From positions 18,805-82,804 of the forward strand of contig JAEUUE010000085.1 in assembly GCA_016787605.1 (NCBI GenBank): 64,000 nucleotides of DNA. The letters run 5' to 3'. The notes under the pieces were generated by a model. That model was not told where the DNA came from, did not search any database, and saw only the letters and a list, made by a program, of their open reading frames with translations. Source of the DNA: Cyclobacteriaceae bacterium. Its GTDB lineage: Bacteria; Bacteroidota; Bacteroidia; Cytophagales; Cyclobacteriaceae. This document shows, one piece after another, positions 1 through 8,390 of the stretch (position 1 is the stretch's first letter; each line of letters begins with the position of its first letter). A program made the position numbers and the translations under genes.

Positions 1-485
1 CGTTCTACATCCAGGTCAGCGGCCCTTCCGGGGAATGTATTTCCGTGCAGGAGAAGTTCAGGCGCATCTCCATGCTTGACCTGCTCGCGCAGAAGGATAT
101 CCGCTGCGGCGGATCCTTCATGATCTTCAACCACAGTCGTGATCTCGTCCAGGTACTGATGAACTTCGCCCAGTTCTTCAAGCACGAGTCCTGCGGCGTG
201 TGCACGCCGTGCCGTGCGGGCAACTTCATTGTTCAGCGCAAGCTGGAGCGCCTGCAGCATGGCCTGGCGGATCTCAATGACCTGAAGGAACTCCAGCAAT
301 GGGGCGCCATCATGAAGGCGACGAGCCGCTGTGGACTGGGCAAGACGGCCACCAACAGCCTGGTACAGGCCCTCGACAAGTTCCACGACTACTTCGACGG
401 CCGGTTTGTCCGGTCGGGAAACGGCGCCATCCGTCACTTCGATATCGAAGCCGCGGTGGCCGACTACGAACGCTATAAACCTTGA
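1..485 (+). CDS. hoxF: HoxF/NuoF-like diaphorase subunit, 3' part only
   Basis: This is the C-terminal part of the flavin and iron-sulfur subunit that oxidises or reduces NAD(H) in soluble bidirectional [NiFe] hydrogenases; the 5' end lies outside the window and the frame is open from base 3. The visible part carries the 4Fe-4S (N3-type) signature ESCGVCTPCRAG and, about 45 residues later, the fourth ligand in RCGLGKTA. NuoF of complex I has the same domain, so the call as HoxF rests on the neighbours: HoxU-HoxY, HoxH and HoxW follow directly on the same strand. The stop codon is 5 bases before the next ATG, so the genes are certainly co-transcribed. The NAD and FMN sites cannot be checked here. 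Confidence 0.88.
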   Translation, partial: FYIQVSGPSGECISVQEKFRRISMLDLLAQKDIRCGGSFMIFNHSRDLVQVLMNFAQFFKHESCGVCTPCRAGNFIVQRKLERLQHGLADLNDLKELQQWGAIMKATSRCGLGKTATNSLVQALDKFHDYFDGRFVRSGNGAIRHFDIEAAVADYERYKP

Positions 486-490
486 ATGCC

Positions 491-1759
491 ATGCCCGGCT
501 GCACGTTCTGGATAGATGGGAAGTCGTACACCGCCGAGGAGGGAACCAACCTTATTGAGGCGGCGAAACAGAACGGGGTGTTCATTCCTTCGCTGTGTTA
601 TTTCAAGCACATCGACCCGCCGCTGGGAACCTGCCGTACCTGCACGTGCAAGATCAATGGCCGCTATGACCCGGCCTGCACGGCGTTTGTGTCCGAGGGC
701 CTGAAAGTGGAAGTCAATACGCCCGAACTGGTCGATATGCGCAAGGCGCTGATCGAGATGATGTTCGCCGAGGGCAACCACTTCTGTCCCGCCTGCGAGA
801 AGAGCGGCAGCTGTGATCTCCAGCACATGGGCTACGAGTTGGGTATCTCCGTGTCGCGGTTCCCCCACCTGTTTAAAGACCGGCTCATCGACTACCAGCC
901 GCGGCGCATGGTGATGGAGCATAACCGCTGCATCAAGTGCGGCCGGTGCATGGCCGAGGTGCTGACCCCCGACGGGAACCGTGTCTTCAGCGCCGTCAAC
1001 CGGGCCAACGAGACGATGGTGGGAGTCGATTATGCGCAGGAGGCCCGGCTGACGGAAGAGGAAGCTGAACGCGCCATGAAGATCTGCCCGACAGGGGCTA
1101 TTATCGTGCGCGGCAAGAGCCTTGCCCAGCCGTTCGGCGAGCGAAAGTATGACCTCCACTCCATCCAGAAGAACTACCGCCACACCCTGACGGCCAAGCC
1201 GAAGGTGACCAACTTCGAGAAGAAGACCATTGCCACCGTTTCGCTCGCAGGATGCTTCGGCTGCCACATGTCCATGCTGGATATCGACGATGAACTCCTC
1301 GACATGGTGGAACTGGTGTCGTTCAACAAGTCGCCGCTCACCGACATCAAGCAGTTTTCACGTCGCTGTCACCTAGGCCTGGTCGAAGGAGGATGCTGCA
1401 ACGACGAGAATGTGGAGACCCTGAAGAAGTTCCGCGAGATGTGCGACATCCTGGTGGTGATGGGCGAGTGCGCCGTCTGGGGCGGGCTGCCCGCCATGCG
1501 CAACACCATCCCCCTGGGCGAGTGCCTGGAAGAGGCCTACCTCAACAGCATGACCGCCGAGGCCGGGGAAGACAAGATACCCTACCACGAAGACCTGCCG
1601 CGCATCCTCGACCGCGTGTATGCCTGCAATGAAATCGTCAAGGTGGATTACACCATCTCCGGCTGCCCCCCGTCGCCGAACAATATCTGGAAGTTGGTGC
1701 GCAGCGTGCTGTGGGGTGAGGATTATTCGCTGCTGTATTCGGAGTTCAAATATGACTGA
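491..1759 (+). CDS. HoxU-HoxY fusion: diaphorase ferredoxin subunit joined to hydrogenase small subunit
   Basis: One uninterrupted frame encodes two subunits that are normally separate. Residues 1-230 (from the ATG) match HoxU: 2Fe-2S ligands C36, C48, C51 and C63; an HxCxxCxxxxxC cluster site at H97-C108; and CxxCxxC at 147-153 with a distant C199 in CPTGA. Residues 245-422 match HoxY, the small subunit with the proximal 4Fe-4S cluster: C255 and C258 in AGCFGC, C327 in MGECAV, C392 in GCPPSP. The role is to pass electrons between the HoxF flavin site and the HoxH nickel site in the cytoplasm. A TTG at 482 overlapping the hoxF stop is an alternative start; the ATG at 491 is preferred. The second HoxU 4Fe-4S motif is missing (see findings). 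Confidence 0.88.
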   Translation: MPGCTFWIDGKSYTAEEGTNLIEAAKQNGVFIPSLCYFKHIDPPLGTCRTCTCKINGRYDPACTAFVSEGLKVEVNTPELVDMRKALIEMMFAEGNHFCPACEKSGSCDLQHMGYELGISVSRFPHLFKDRLIDYQPRRMVMEHNRCIKCGRCMAEVLTPDGNRVFSAVNRANETMVGVDYAQEARLTEEEAERAMKICPTGAIIVRGKSLAQPFGERKYDLHSIQKNYRHTLTAKPKVTNFEKKTIATVSLAGCFGCHMSMLDIDDELLDMVELVSFNKSPLTDIKQFSRRCHLGLVEGGCCNDENVETLKKFREMCDILVVMGECAVWGGLPAMRNTIPLGECLEEAYLNSMTAEAGEDKIPYHEDLPRILDRVYACNEIVKVDYTISGCPPSPNNIWKLVRSVLWGEDYSLLYSEFKYD

Positions 1760-1764
1760 GGCGT

Positions 1765-3219
1765 ATGAACAGGAAGATCACCATTGACCCGATTACCCGT
1801 GTGGAAGGACATGGCCGGGTGACCATTCACCTGGATGAGTATGGCAAAGTGGAGGATTCGTTCTTCCATGTCGTGGAGTTCCGCGGCTTCGAACGTTTCA
1901 TCCAGGGGCACCCGTATTGGGAGGCTCCCGTGCTGGTGCAGCGCCTCTGCGGAATCTGCCCGGTAAGCCACCACCTGGCGGCTGCCAAGGCCATCGATCA
2001 GCTGGTGGGTGTTGACCCGGAGGACCTTACGCCCTCGGCGCACAAGCTGCGCAAGCTGATGCACTACGGGCAGATTTTCCAGTCGCACGCCCTGCACTTC
2101 TTCTACCTGGCCTCACCCGACCTGCTCTTTGGCATGGACGCCCCGGTGGAGAAGCGAAACGTCGTCGCCGTGGCCATCGAAAACAAGGAGTTGGCGCGGA
2201 AGGGCATCCTCATGCGTAAGTTCGGGCAGGAAATCATCCAGGCGATTGCCGGCAAGAAGATTCACGGCGTGGCCGCGGTGCCGGGCGGTATGCACAAGAC
2301 CTTTGAGCCCGACGAACGCACCTACTTCCTCGATGGCAAGGAGATACCCAATATTGCTACGATGAAGGAGTGGGCGATGGAAGTGATCGGGTTCATGAAG
2401 AGCTACCATGAGAAGCACCGGGCATTGCTCGATTCCTTTGCGGAGTTTCCCTCCGGGCACCTGGGGATGGTGGATGACCGGGGCAACCTGGAACTCTACC
2501 ACGGCAGGCTCCGGGCGATCGATGCCGAGGGAAAAGTCACCTTGCCAGATGTCTCTACCAACGACTACCAGAAGTACTTCCAGGAGGGTGTGGAGCGGTG
2601 GTCGTACATGAAGTTCCCTTACCTCCGGGAGCGCGGCCGGGAGCAGGGTTGGAACCGGGTAGGGCCGCTGGCGCGCATCAATTTGTGTGACGCGATATCC
2701 ACGCCGCTCGCCGAGCAGGAACGAAGGGCCTTCGTCGATTTCACCGGCAAGAAGGTCAACAACAGCACCATGTTCTACCATTGGGCCCGGCTGATCGAAT
2801 TACTGCATTGTGCCGAAGTCATGGATGGCTTGCTGAACGACGAGGATATTCTCGGCACGGATCTGGTACGCGAAGGCAAGCACCGTTTGGAAGGCATCGG
2901 CATCATCGAGGCGCCACGGGGCACCCTCACGCACCATTACCGCGTGGATGAGAAGGGCAGGATTACGCGATGCAACCTCATTGTCTCGACCACGCACAAC
3001 AACGAGGCGATGAACCGGGCCGTGCGATGGGTGGCCAACCACGTGATCAGCGAGAAAGGCCACATCACGGACGGCATGCTCAACCAGGTGGAAGTCGCCA
3101 TTCGTGCCTACGATCCCTGCCTGAGCTGCGCCACCCAGGCCCTGGGGCAAATGCCGCTGCACGTGGAGTTGTTTGATCATTCTGGAAAACTAGTCGAAGA
3201 GCGATATAGGAATGGATAA
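1765..3219 (+). CDS. hoxH: HoxH, [NiFe] hydrogenase large (catalytic) subunit
   Basis: This 484-residue protein is the large subunit of a group 3d-like hydrogenase, which carries the Ni-Fe(CN)2CO centre and interconverts H2 with protons and electrons. The N-terminal nickel motif RLCGICPVSH (R60, C62, C65, H69) is intact. The C-terminal motif is DPCLSCATQ (C452, C455), followed by a 26-residue tail of the length normally cut off after nickel insertion. The cleavage-site residue is Gln458, where the family almost always has His (or Arg). The gene starts 5 bases after the HoxU-HoxY stop and its end overlaps hoxW by 8 bases, so subunit and protease are translationally linked. The start ATG is followed at once by the conserved N-terminal TRVEGHG segment. 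Confidence 0.95.
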   Translation: MNRKITIDPITRVEGHGRVTIHLDEYGKVEDSFFHVVEFRGFERFIQGHPYWEAPVLVQRLCGICPVSHHLAAAKAIDQLVGVDPEDLTPSAHKLRKLMHYGQIFQSHALHFFYLASPDLLFGMDAPVEKRNVVAVAIENKELARKGILMRKFGQEIIQAIAGKKIHGVAAVPGGMHKTFEPDERTYFLDGKEIPNIATMKEWAMEVIGFMKSYHEKHRALLDSFAEFPSGHLGMVDDRGNLELYHGRLRAIDAEGKVTLPDVSTNDYQKYFQEGVERWSYMKFPYLRERGREQGWNRVGPLARINLCDAISTPLAEQERRAFVDFTGKKVNNSTMFYHWARLIELLHCAEVMDGLLNDEDILGTDLVREGKHRLEGIGIIEAPRGTLTHHYRVDEKGRITRCNLIVSTTHNNEAMNRAVRWVANHVISEKGHITDGMLNQVEVAIRAYDPCLSCATQALGQMPLHVELFDHSGKLVEERYRNG

Positions 3220-3712
3220 GCGCACCTTGATCATTGGTATCGGCAACAGCAGTCGGGGTGACGACGGCCTTGGATGGAAGTTCCTGGATGAACTTCCGGC
3301 TCGGGGGGGAGTCGACCTGGAATACCGCTACCAGCTCCAGGTGGAAGACGCCGCGCTGATCAGCAGCTACGACGAAGTGATCTTTGTTGATGCGATAGCG
3401 CGGGCGTTGCCCGAGGGGTTCGCTTTCAGTCCGTGCGAGCCGAAGCAAACTTCGTCATTTACTACACACCGGCTCGAACCGGGGGCAGTTCTCTGGCTTT
3501 GCCGGGAGTTGTACCGGGTGATACCCGATGCCTATGTCATGGCGATCGAAGGAGTGGATTTCCAATTGGGTCAATCCTTAAGCACAGTGGCGGAGCGCAA
3601 TCTCACGAGCGCGAAGAAGTTTATGGAACAACAGTTCTCGTCCCGCGAAGGGGAGAATCTCTTATCTTGTGAATACAATTCAGATGAACGGAAGTCCATT
3701 AAGCAGGAATAG
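3212..3712 (+). CDS. hoxW: HoxW, hydrogenase maturation endopeptidase
   Basis: This 166-residue protein belongs to the HyaD/HybD/HoxW protease family that removes the C-terminal tail of the hydrogenase large subunit once nickel is in place. The N-terminal IGIGNSSRGDDGLG is the family signature; D17, D60 (in FVDA) and H86 are the likely nickel-sensing residues by position. It overlaps the end of hoxH by 8 bases, fitting a dedicated HoxH protease. The last 25 or so residues are polar and not part of the usual fold. Its partner site in HoxH has Gln where these proteases normally cut after His or Arg, so enzyme and substrate may have co-evolved. Confidence 0.9.
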   Translation: MDKRTLIIGIGNSSRGDDGLGWKFLDELPARGGVDLEYRYQLQVEDAALISSYDEVIFVDAIARALPEGFAFSPCEPKQTSSFTTHRLEPGAVLWLCRELYRVIPDAYVMAIEGVDFQLGQSLSTVAERNLTSAKKFMEQQFSSREGENLLSCEYNSDERKSIKQE

Positions 3713-3713
3713 T

Positions 3714-4415
3714 ATGGTAACGATTGATAATTATCACGAAGTACACTTCATTCACCGGAAGAACTGGCTGCGGGCCGCGGTGATGGGAGCCAACGACGGA
3801 ATCGTTTCGATTTCCAGTTTGGCCGTGGGTGTGGCCGCCGCGAGTACGACCCGGGATCCGGTTACGTTGGCCACCGTGGCCGGGCTGGTAGCCGGGGCCA
3901 TATCGATGGCTGCCGGAGAGTATGTTTCGGTAAGTTCCCAGACGGATACAGAAAAGGCAGATATCGAGAGAGAACAGCAGGAACTAAGGGATATGCCGGA
4001 GGCGGAGTTGAATTTGCTGACGGAGATCTATCGGCGAAGAGGATTAAGTGAGGGGACCGCTTTGCAGGTGGCCAAGGAACTGACGGCGGCCGACGCCCTG
4101 GCGGCACATGCCCGGGATGAATTAGGCATTGATGAGAAGAGCAGAGCTAACCCGCTGCAGGCCGCTTGGAGTTCGGGCTCGGCGTTTACGATCGGGGGGA
4201 TGCTGCCCCTGCTCGTCGTGCTGTTTGCCCCGGTCAATGGCATGGTCTATTGGCTCTATGGTTTTACCGTGCCGTTCCTGGTGACGCTGGGCTATATCTC
4301 GGCGAGAACCGGTGGCTCGAAAGCCCGCGTGGCCATCATGCGGATTACCATCTGGGGCACGGTGGCCATGGTACTGACGGCCATGGTGGGTTCCTTGTTC
4401 GGGGTCCAGGCGTGA
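3714..4415 (+). CDS. VIT1/CCC1-family metal ion transporter
   Basis: This 233-residue integral membrane protein resembles the VIT/CCC1 family, which moves Fe2+ or Mn2+ by proton exchange. The N-terminal part has the typical GANDGIVSISSL helix and the following AGAISMAAGEYVSVSSQ helix; a charged, Glu-rich soluble stretch (about residues 80-140) is the metal-binding cytoplasmic domain of the family, and three hydrophobic helices close the protein. The ATG at 3714 lies one base after the hoxW stop; an in-frame GTG at 3669 and ATG at 3684 inside hoxW are less likely starts. The spacing suggests co-transcription with the hydrogenase operon, perhaps for iron supply, but that link is inference. Confidence 0.85.
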   Translation: MVTIDNYHEVHFIHRKNWLRAAVMGANDGIVSISSLAVGVAAASTTRDPVTLATVAGLVAGAISMAAGEYVSVSSQTDTEKADIEREQQELRDMPEAELNLLTEIYRRRGLSEGTALQVAKELTAADALAAHARDELGIDEKSRANPLQAAWSSGSAFTIGGMLPLLVVLFAPVNGMVYWLYGFTVPFLVTLGYISARTGGSKARVAIMRITIWGTVAMVLTAMVGSLFGVQA

Positions 4416-4737
4416 TCTGCCGTTCAAGTTTGTATTGCACTAGTATGTAAGCAAGGCGGGCAAAGCCTTGAAATGCTCCATGGAGATATCCACTTGCATC
4501 CATGGGCCGGGCGACTTTTCCACATGTGTGGGTACTGGCGGGTATTTCGGTGTCAGGCGAAATTAGATTTCTCTTATCACCGGTGTGGTATGAGGAAAGT
4601 CATTCCCGGAGCGTTGATCCACGATTACGTTTGAATAGATGTAACGGAAAGGGAGATAGGCTTCTCAATGGCATATTGCCGTTTGGTCTGCTGAGCATGC
4701 GCCGCGCTTCATTCCGTATTAGGCAAATTGATCAGAA
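4416..4737. other. Non-coding gap with short palindromes
   Basis: No convincing gene is present in these 322 bases. They contain a small stem-loop, CAAGGC (4452-4457) and GCCTTG (4465-4470), which could be a weak terminator of the hox unit, and a 10-base palindrome CTCCATGGAG (4476-4485). I found no perfect TAnnTTTG promoter box before the ATPase gene. Confidence 0.4.
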
Positions 4738-7437
4738 ATGGAGGAGGTGTATCACGCACTTACGGTTGAAGAGGCCCTGCGGTCTTTGGATTCTCGCCGT
4801 GAAGGGCTGGCGACAGAGGAAGTTCGTCGTCGCCAGGTGGTGTTTGGGATGAATGAGATTCCTGAAGCTCAAAAGACTTCATGGGTATTGCTTTTCCTTA
4901 GGCAGTTCAAGAGCCTCCTTATAGCCGTTCTCTTAGTCGCCGCGGTCATCGCCTTGGCCATGGGGCACCTGGTGGATATGTATGTGATTTTCGCGGTGAT
5001 CTTCATAAATGCATCCATTGGATTTTTTCAGGAATTGCGTGCCGAGAATGCCGTGGCTGCACTGAAGCGGATGCTGGTGCAGCAGGCGCGCGTACTCCGC
5101 GATGGCAAAGAGAAGTTGGTGACGGCAAAGGAACTTGTCCCTGGCGATGTTATCGTCCTGGAGGAAGGTGAGAATATTCCTGCTGATGCCAGGATTATTG
5201 AGGCAAGGAGTCTTCGAATCGTGGAAGCTTCTCTGACCGGTGAGTCGATGCCGGTAGGCAAGCAGGCGGAGCTTGTAGGGCGTGATACGGCCTTTGCTGA
5301 ACGAAGATGTATGCTGTACAAAGGTACCTACGTGGCCTCTGGTTTTGCGCGCGCGGTGGTTTGTTTCACGGGGCTGAGGACGGCTATTGGGAAGATTGCT
5401 GAGACCCTCACTGAAATCAAGCCACAACGGACCAACTTTCAACGGAAGACCGATCGACTGGCAAGGCAAATGGCGGTAATTGCGGTTTTTAGCGCCTGCT
5501 TGCTTTTCGTAGTGGCGTATTTCTCCGGTGGACATACGCTGGATGAACTGTTGCTGATCAGCATCGCAGCGATGGTGTCTTCTATCCCGGAGGGTCTTCC
5601 TGCTGTGTTGTCGATAGTGCTCGCGATAGGCTCGCATCGGATGGCAAAGCGCAATGCGATTGTGCGGGAGTTGAACTCTGTGGAGACGTTGGGCGCGGTG
5701 ACCACCATCGTTACCGATAAGACAGGGACACTGACGCAGAATATGCTCACCGTCAGGAAGGTATTGCTGCCTCAAGAGGAGGAGATTTTGGTAACCGGGG
5801 ATGGTTGGCACCCGGTTGGGAATTTTGTCCAGCATGACAAAATTCTGGATCATGAGGGTCACGAGCGACTGAAGAAATTGCTGTCCATTGCCATAGGCAG
5901 CAACAATGCGGCAATCGTGCATGATGCGGAGAAGGACAGTTACACCCTTACAGGCGACCCCACGGAGGGGGCGCTTGTTGTGCTGGCCCACAAAGGCGGG
6001 CTTGGTTTGGTTTCTTCTGCTGTGAACGGGATCAAGACAGACGACTTACCTTTCAACTCAAAAAACAGGTTTAGGGCAACGCTTTTCAGGGAAAAGGAAG
6101 GAAACCGGATATTGGTGATTGGCGCACCAGAACGAATTTTGGAGCTCTCCAACTCTTTTGAAGGAAGGAATGGGGTGGAGTTACTATCGGCGGAGGTCGC
6201 GGAGGGTATACAGGAGAAGATCGATAGGTGGTCTTCCGATGCCATGCGCATTATCGCACTGGCCTACAAACCAACCAATGAGGAGCGTCTTGACGCTGAG
6301 AAGATAGATTCTCTGGTATTGGCAGGCATCGTGGGAATGATTGACCCGCCGCGTCCCGACGCGAGAGAGGCGGTGGAAAAATGCAAGCACGCCGGCATTC
6401 GTGTGATTATGGCCACGGGTGACCATATCAACACAGCAGTGGCTATCGCAAAGGCGGTAGCCATTATCGACAACGGAGATACCTCGAAAGTTCTGGCGCT
6501 GAATGAGTCCCAGTTGGTGGCATTGGACGACAAGGAGTTTGATGAGGCCGTGAGAACAGTAAGTGTATTTTCGCGTCTTACGCCCAACATGAAACTGCGG
6601 ATTGCAAGCCGCTTGCAAGAAATGGGGGAATTGGTGGCCATGACGGGAGACGGGGTTAACGATGCACCCGCACTTAAAAAGGCCGACATCGGTGTAGCTA
6701 TGGGAATGATGGGGACGGATGTGGCCCGGAATTCTGCAAAGTTGGTGTTGGCGGATGACAATTTTGCGACTATTGTAAGTGCTGTGGAAGAAGGCCGCAT
6801 CGTCTTTACCAATGCCCGGCAGACAAGCTACTACCTGGTTACTACGAACTTTGCTGAGATTGTTGCACTGATCAGCGTGATCGCTTCCGGAAATTTGATC
6901 CCGCTTACCGCCACACAGATCCTTTGGCTGAACCTGGTTACGGATGGCGTTGGCGACATTTCATTGGCTACCGAAAAGGGTCACGGGGAGGAGTTGAGCG
7001 AGAAGGCTGTCGGTAAAGGAGAGAACATTCTCAACAGAAAGATTCTTCCCTTTTTGCTGGTTATGGCCATCGTCATGTCGGGTGGGGCACTCGGAGCGTA
7101 CTTCTGGTTTTTGCCTCAGGGGATTGAAAAGGCGCGAACCACGGTCTTCATAATCATGGCTTTCATGCAGCTCTTTAATTTGCTGAACATGCGGTCACTT
7201 CACAAGTCGGTTTTTGAGATTGGCCTTTTCACCAACAAGTATATTAACGTGGCGCTTGCTGTCTCTTTGGTTATCCAACTTGTAATAATTGAGACCCCAT
7301 TCTTTGAGTCCGTGTTCGGGTTCAGGCCGGTAAGTTTCTTGGAGTTTGTTTCGCTTGTCGCCTGCGCTTCTGCATCCTTGTGGGCAGGGGAGGCATACAA
7401 ATACAGTCGTCGGAAGTTTGAGCGTATAATCAGTTGA
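4738..7437 (+). CDS. P-type cation-transporting ATPase (type II, Ca2+-ATPase-like)
   Basis: This 899-residue membrane pump has all landmarks of type II P-ATPases: an N-terminal cation-ATPase domain, the actuator motif TGES (167-170), SIPEGLP in transmembrane helix 4 (around 284), the phosphorylated Asp in DKTGT (D327), and TGDGVND (636-642). Type II enzymes with PEGLP usually export Ca2+, but bacterial members also move Mn2+, Na+ or other ions, so the substrate is left open. The length fits the family. The ATG at 4738 leads directly into the conserved N-terminal domain. The universal stress protein gene follows after about 30 bases and probably shares its transcript. Codon choice looks less G+C-rich than in the flanking genes. 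Confidence 0.93.
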   Translation: MEEVYHALTVEEALRSLDSRREGLATEEVRRRQVVFGMNEIPEAQKTSWVLLFLRQFKSLLIAVLLVAAVIALAMGHLVDMYVIFAVIFINASIGFFQELRAENAVAALKRMLVQQARVLRDGKEKLVTAKELVPGDVIVLEEGENIPADARIIEARSLRIVEASLTGESMPVGKQAELVGRDTAFAERRCMLYKGTYVASGFARAVVCFTGLRTAIGKIAETLTEIKPQRTNFQRKTDRLARQMAVIAVFSACLLFVVAYFSGGHTLDELLLISIAAMVSSIPEGLPAVLSIVLAIGSHRMAKRNAIVRELNSVETLGAVTTIVTDKTGTLTQNMLTVRKVLLPQEEEILVTGDGWHPVGNFVQHDKILDHEGHERLKKLLSIAIGSNNAAIVHDAEKDSYTLTGDPTEGALVVLAHKGGLGLVSSAVNGIKTDDLPFNSKNRFRATLFREKEGNRILVIGAPERILELSNSFEGRNGVELLSAEVAEGIQEKIDRWSSDAMRIIALAYKPTNEERLDAEKIDSLVLAGIVGMIDPPRPDAREAVEKCKHAGIRVIMATGDHINTAVAIAKAVAIIDNGDTSKVLALNESQLVALDDKEFDEAVRTVSVFSRLTPNMKLRIASRLQEMGELVAMTGDGVNDAPALKKADIGVAMGMMGTDVARNSAKLVLADDNFATIVSAVEEGRIVFTNARQTSYYLVTTNFAEIVALISVIASGNLIPLTATQILWLNLVTDGVGDISLATEKGHGEELSEKAVGKGENILNRKILPFLLVMAIVMSGGALGAYFWFLPQGIEKARTTVFIIMAFMQLFNLLNMRSLHKSVFEIGLFTNKYINVALAVSLVIQLVIIETPFFESVFGFRPVSFLEFVSLVACASASLWAGEAYKYSRRKFERIIS

Positions 7438-7466
7438 GGAGTTCGTTAACATTAAATCAAGCTGCT

Positions 7467-8291
7467 ATGAAAATTGTTGTGCCTGCTGATTTTTCGAGAT
7501 TGTCTGAAGTGGCTGTGCGCTATGCGTGCGGAGTGGCAAAGAAACTCAAGGCTGAGATTGTGCTGCTTCATGTTGTTCATTTTGCCGGCCCGCCGAGGGC
7601 GGCAGTGGAGTTCAAGATACGGGCGCTGGAAGGACGTATGACGGAAGAGGCAAGGCAAGATGCGTTGGACCTGATCCGTAGGCTGAAAAGAGAGTTCAAG
7701 GGCTTGAAGTTGTCTTATGAGATTATCTCAGGTCATCCCGTGGAGAGCGTCATTGAGGTCTATGCGAAGCGCAACGATGCTGATTTGATCATTATGGGGA
7801 CTAAGGGGGCCAGCGGCCTTCAGAAGGTCCTTATTGGAAGCAATGCGGCCGCGGTGATCAGCAAGAGCAGGTTGCCGGTCATGGCGATTCCCGAGCATGC
7901 AAGGTTCGGTAAGGGGGTCAAGACGATTGTGTATGCCTCTGATCTTGAGCGAGTAGGTGTGGAGATGAAATACCTGATTCCGTTGGCCCACCTGTTTGGT
8001 GCATCCATTCATCTGCTGCATGTTACATCGGTTAAATCGAAGGGGAATGTCAGCCTGGATGATATTACCAAAAAGATCAGGCAAAGCCGAGGGGCTGCTA
8101 AAGTTACCGTCAGTATACTGATGAGTGAGAGTGTCCTGGAAGGCATTGACCAATATGTGGCAGACGTTAAGGCGGATATGCTCGCTATGTTCACGCACAA
8201 TCCATCCTTTATTGAAAAGCTGTTCGATTGGAGCGTTACCCGAAGGGCGGCATTTCAGACTTGGATTCCTCTACTGACGATCAAGAAATAG
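7467..8291 (+). CDS. Tandem-domain universal stress protein
   Basis: This 274-residue cytoplasmic protein is made of two UspA domains. The first (about 1-145) starts MKIVVPADFS and carries the full nucleotide-binding signature G-x2-G-x9-GS (MGTKGASG...IGSNA). The second (about 146-274) keeps the fold pattern, with strands ending in LLHVT and ADMLAMF, but lacks the glycine motif and probably does not bind ATP. The ATG at 7467 is chosen because it begins exactly at the first beta strand; the frame extends upstream to a TTG at 7434 overlapping the ATPase stop. The pairing with a cation ATPase suggests a role in the regulation or stress response of the pump, which is inference. Confidence 0.9.
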   Translation: MKIVVPADFSRLSEVAVRYACGVAKKLKAEIVLLHVVHFAGPPRAAVEFKIRALEGRMTEEARQDALDLIRRLKREFKGLKLSYEIISGHPVESVIEVYAKRNDADLIIMGTKGASGLQKVLIGSNAAAVISKSRLPVMAIPEHARFGKGVKTIVYASDLERVGVEMKYLIPLAHLFGASIHLLHVTSVKSKGNVSLDDITKKIRQSRGAAKVTVSILMSESVLEGIDQYVADVKADMLAMFTHNPSFIEKLFDWSVTRRAAFQTWIPLLTIKK

Positions 8292-8390
8292 CAGGTGTTT
8301 GGAGCTCCTCACATAGCTACGTTATCGATCCTGGCGGAGTTCGGATGGTGTTGCCGCGGGCATGTCCCTGCTGCGCTGTGGGATGGATCC

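Noticed and set aside
473-1267. Long open frame on the minus strand opposite the HoxU-HoxY gene
   Set aside because: It is a shadow of a G+C-rich coding frame; its translation shows no family pattern, and the plus-strand gene has all cluster motifs.
4502-4852. Open frame of 116 codons before the P-type ATPase
   Set aside because: It overlaps the ATPase start by more than 100 bases, has an Arg/Trp-rich translation typical of an accidental frame, and no domain or promoter.
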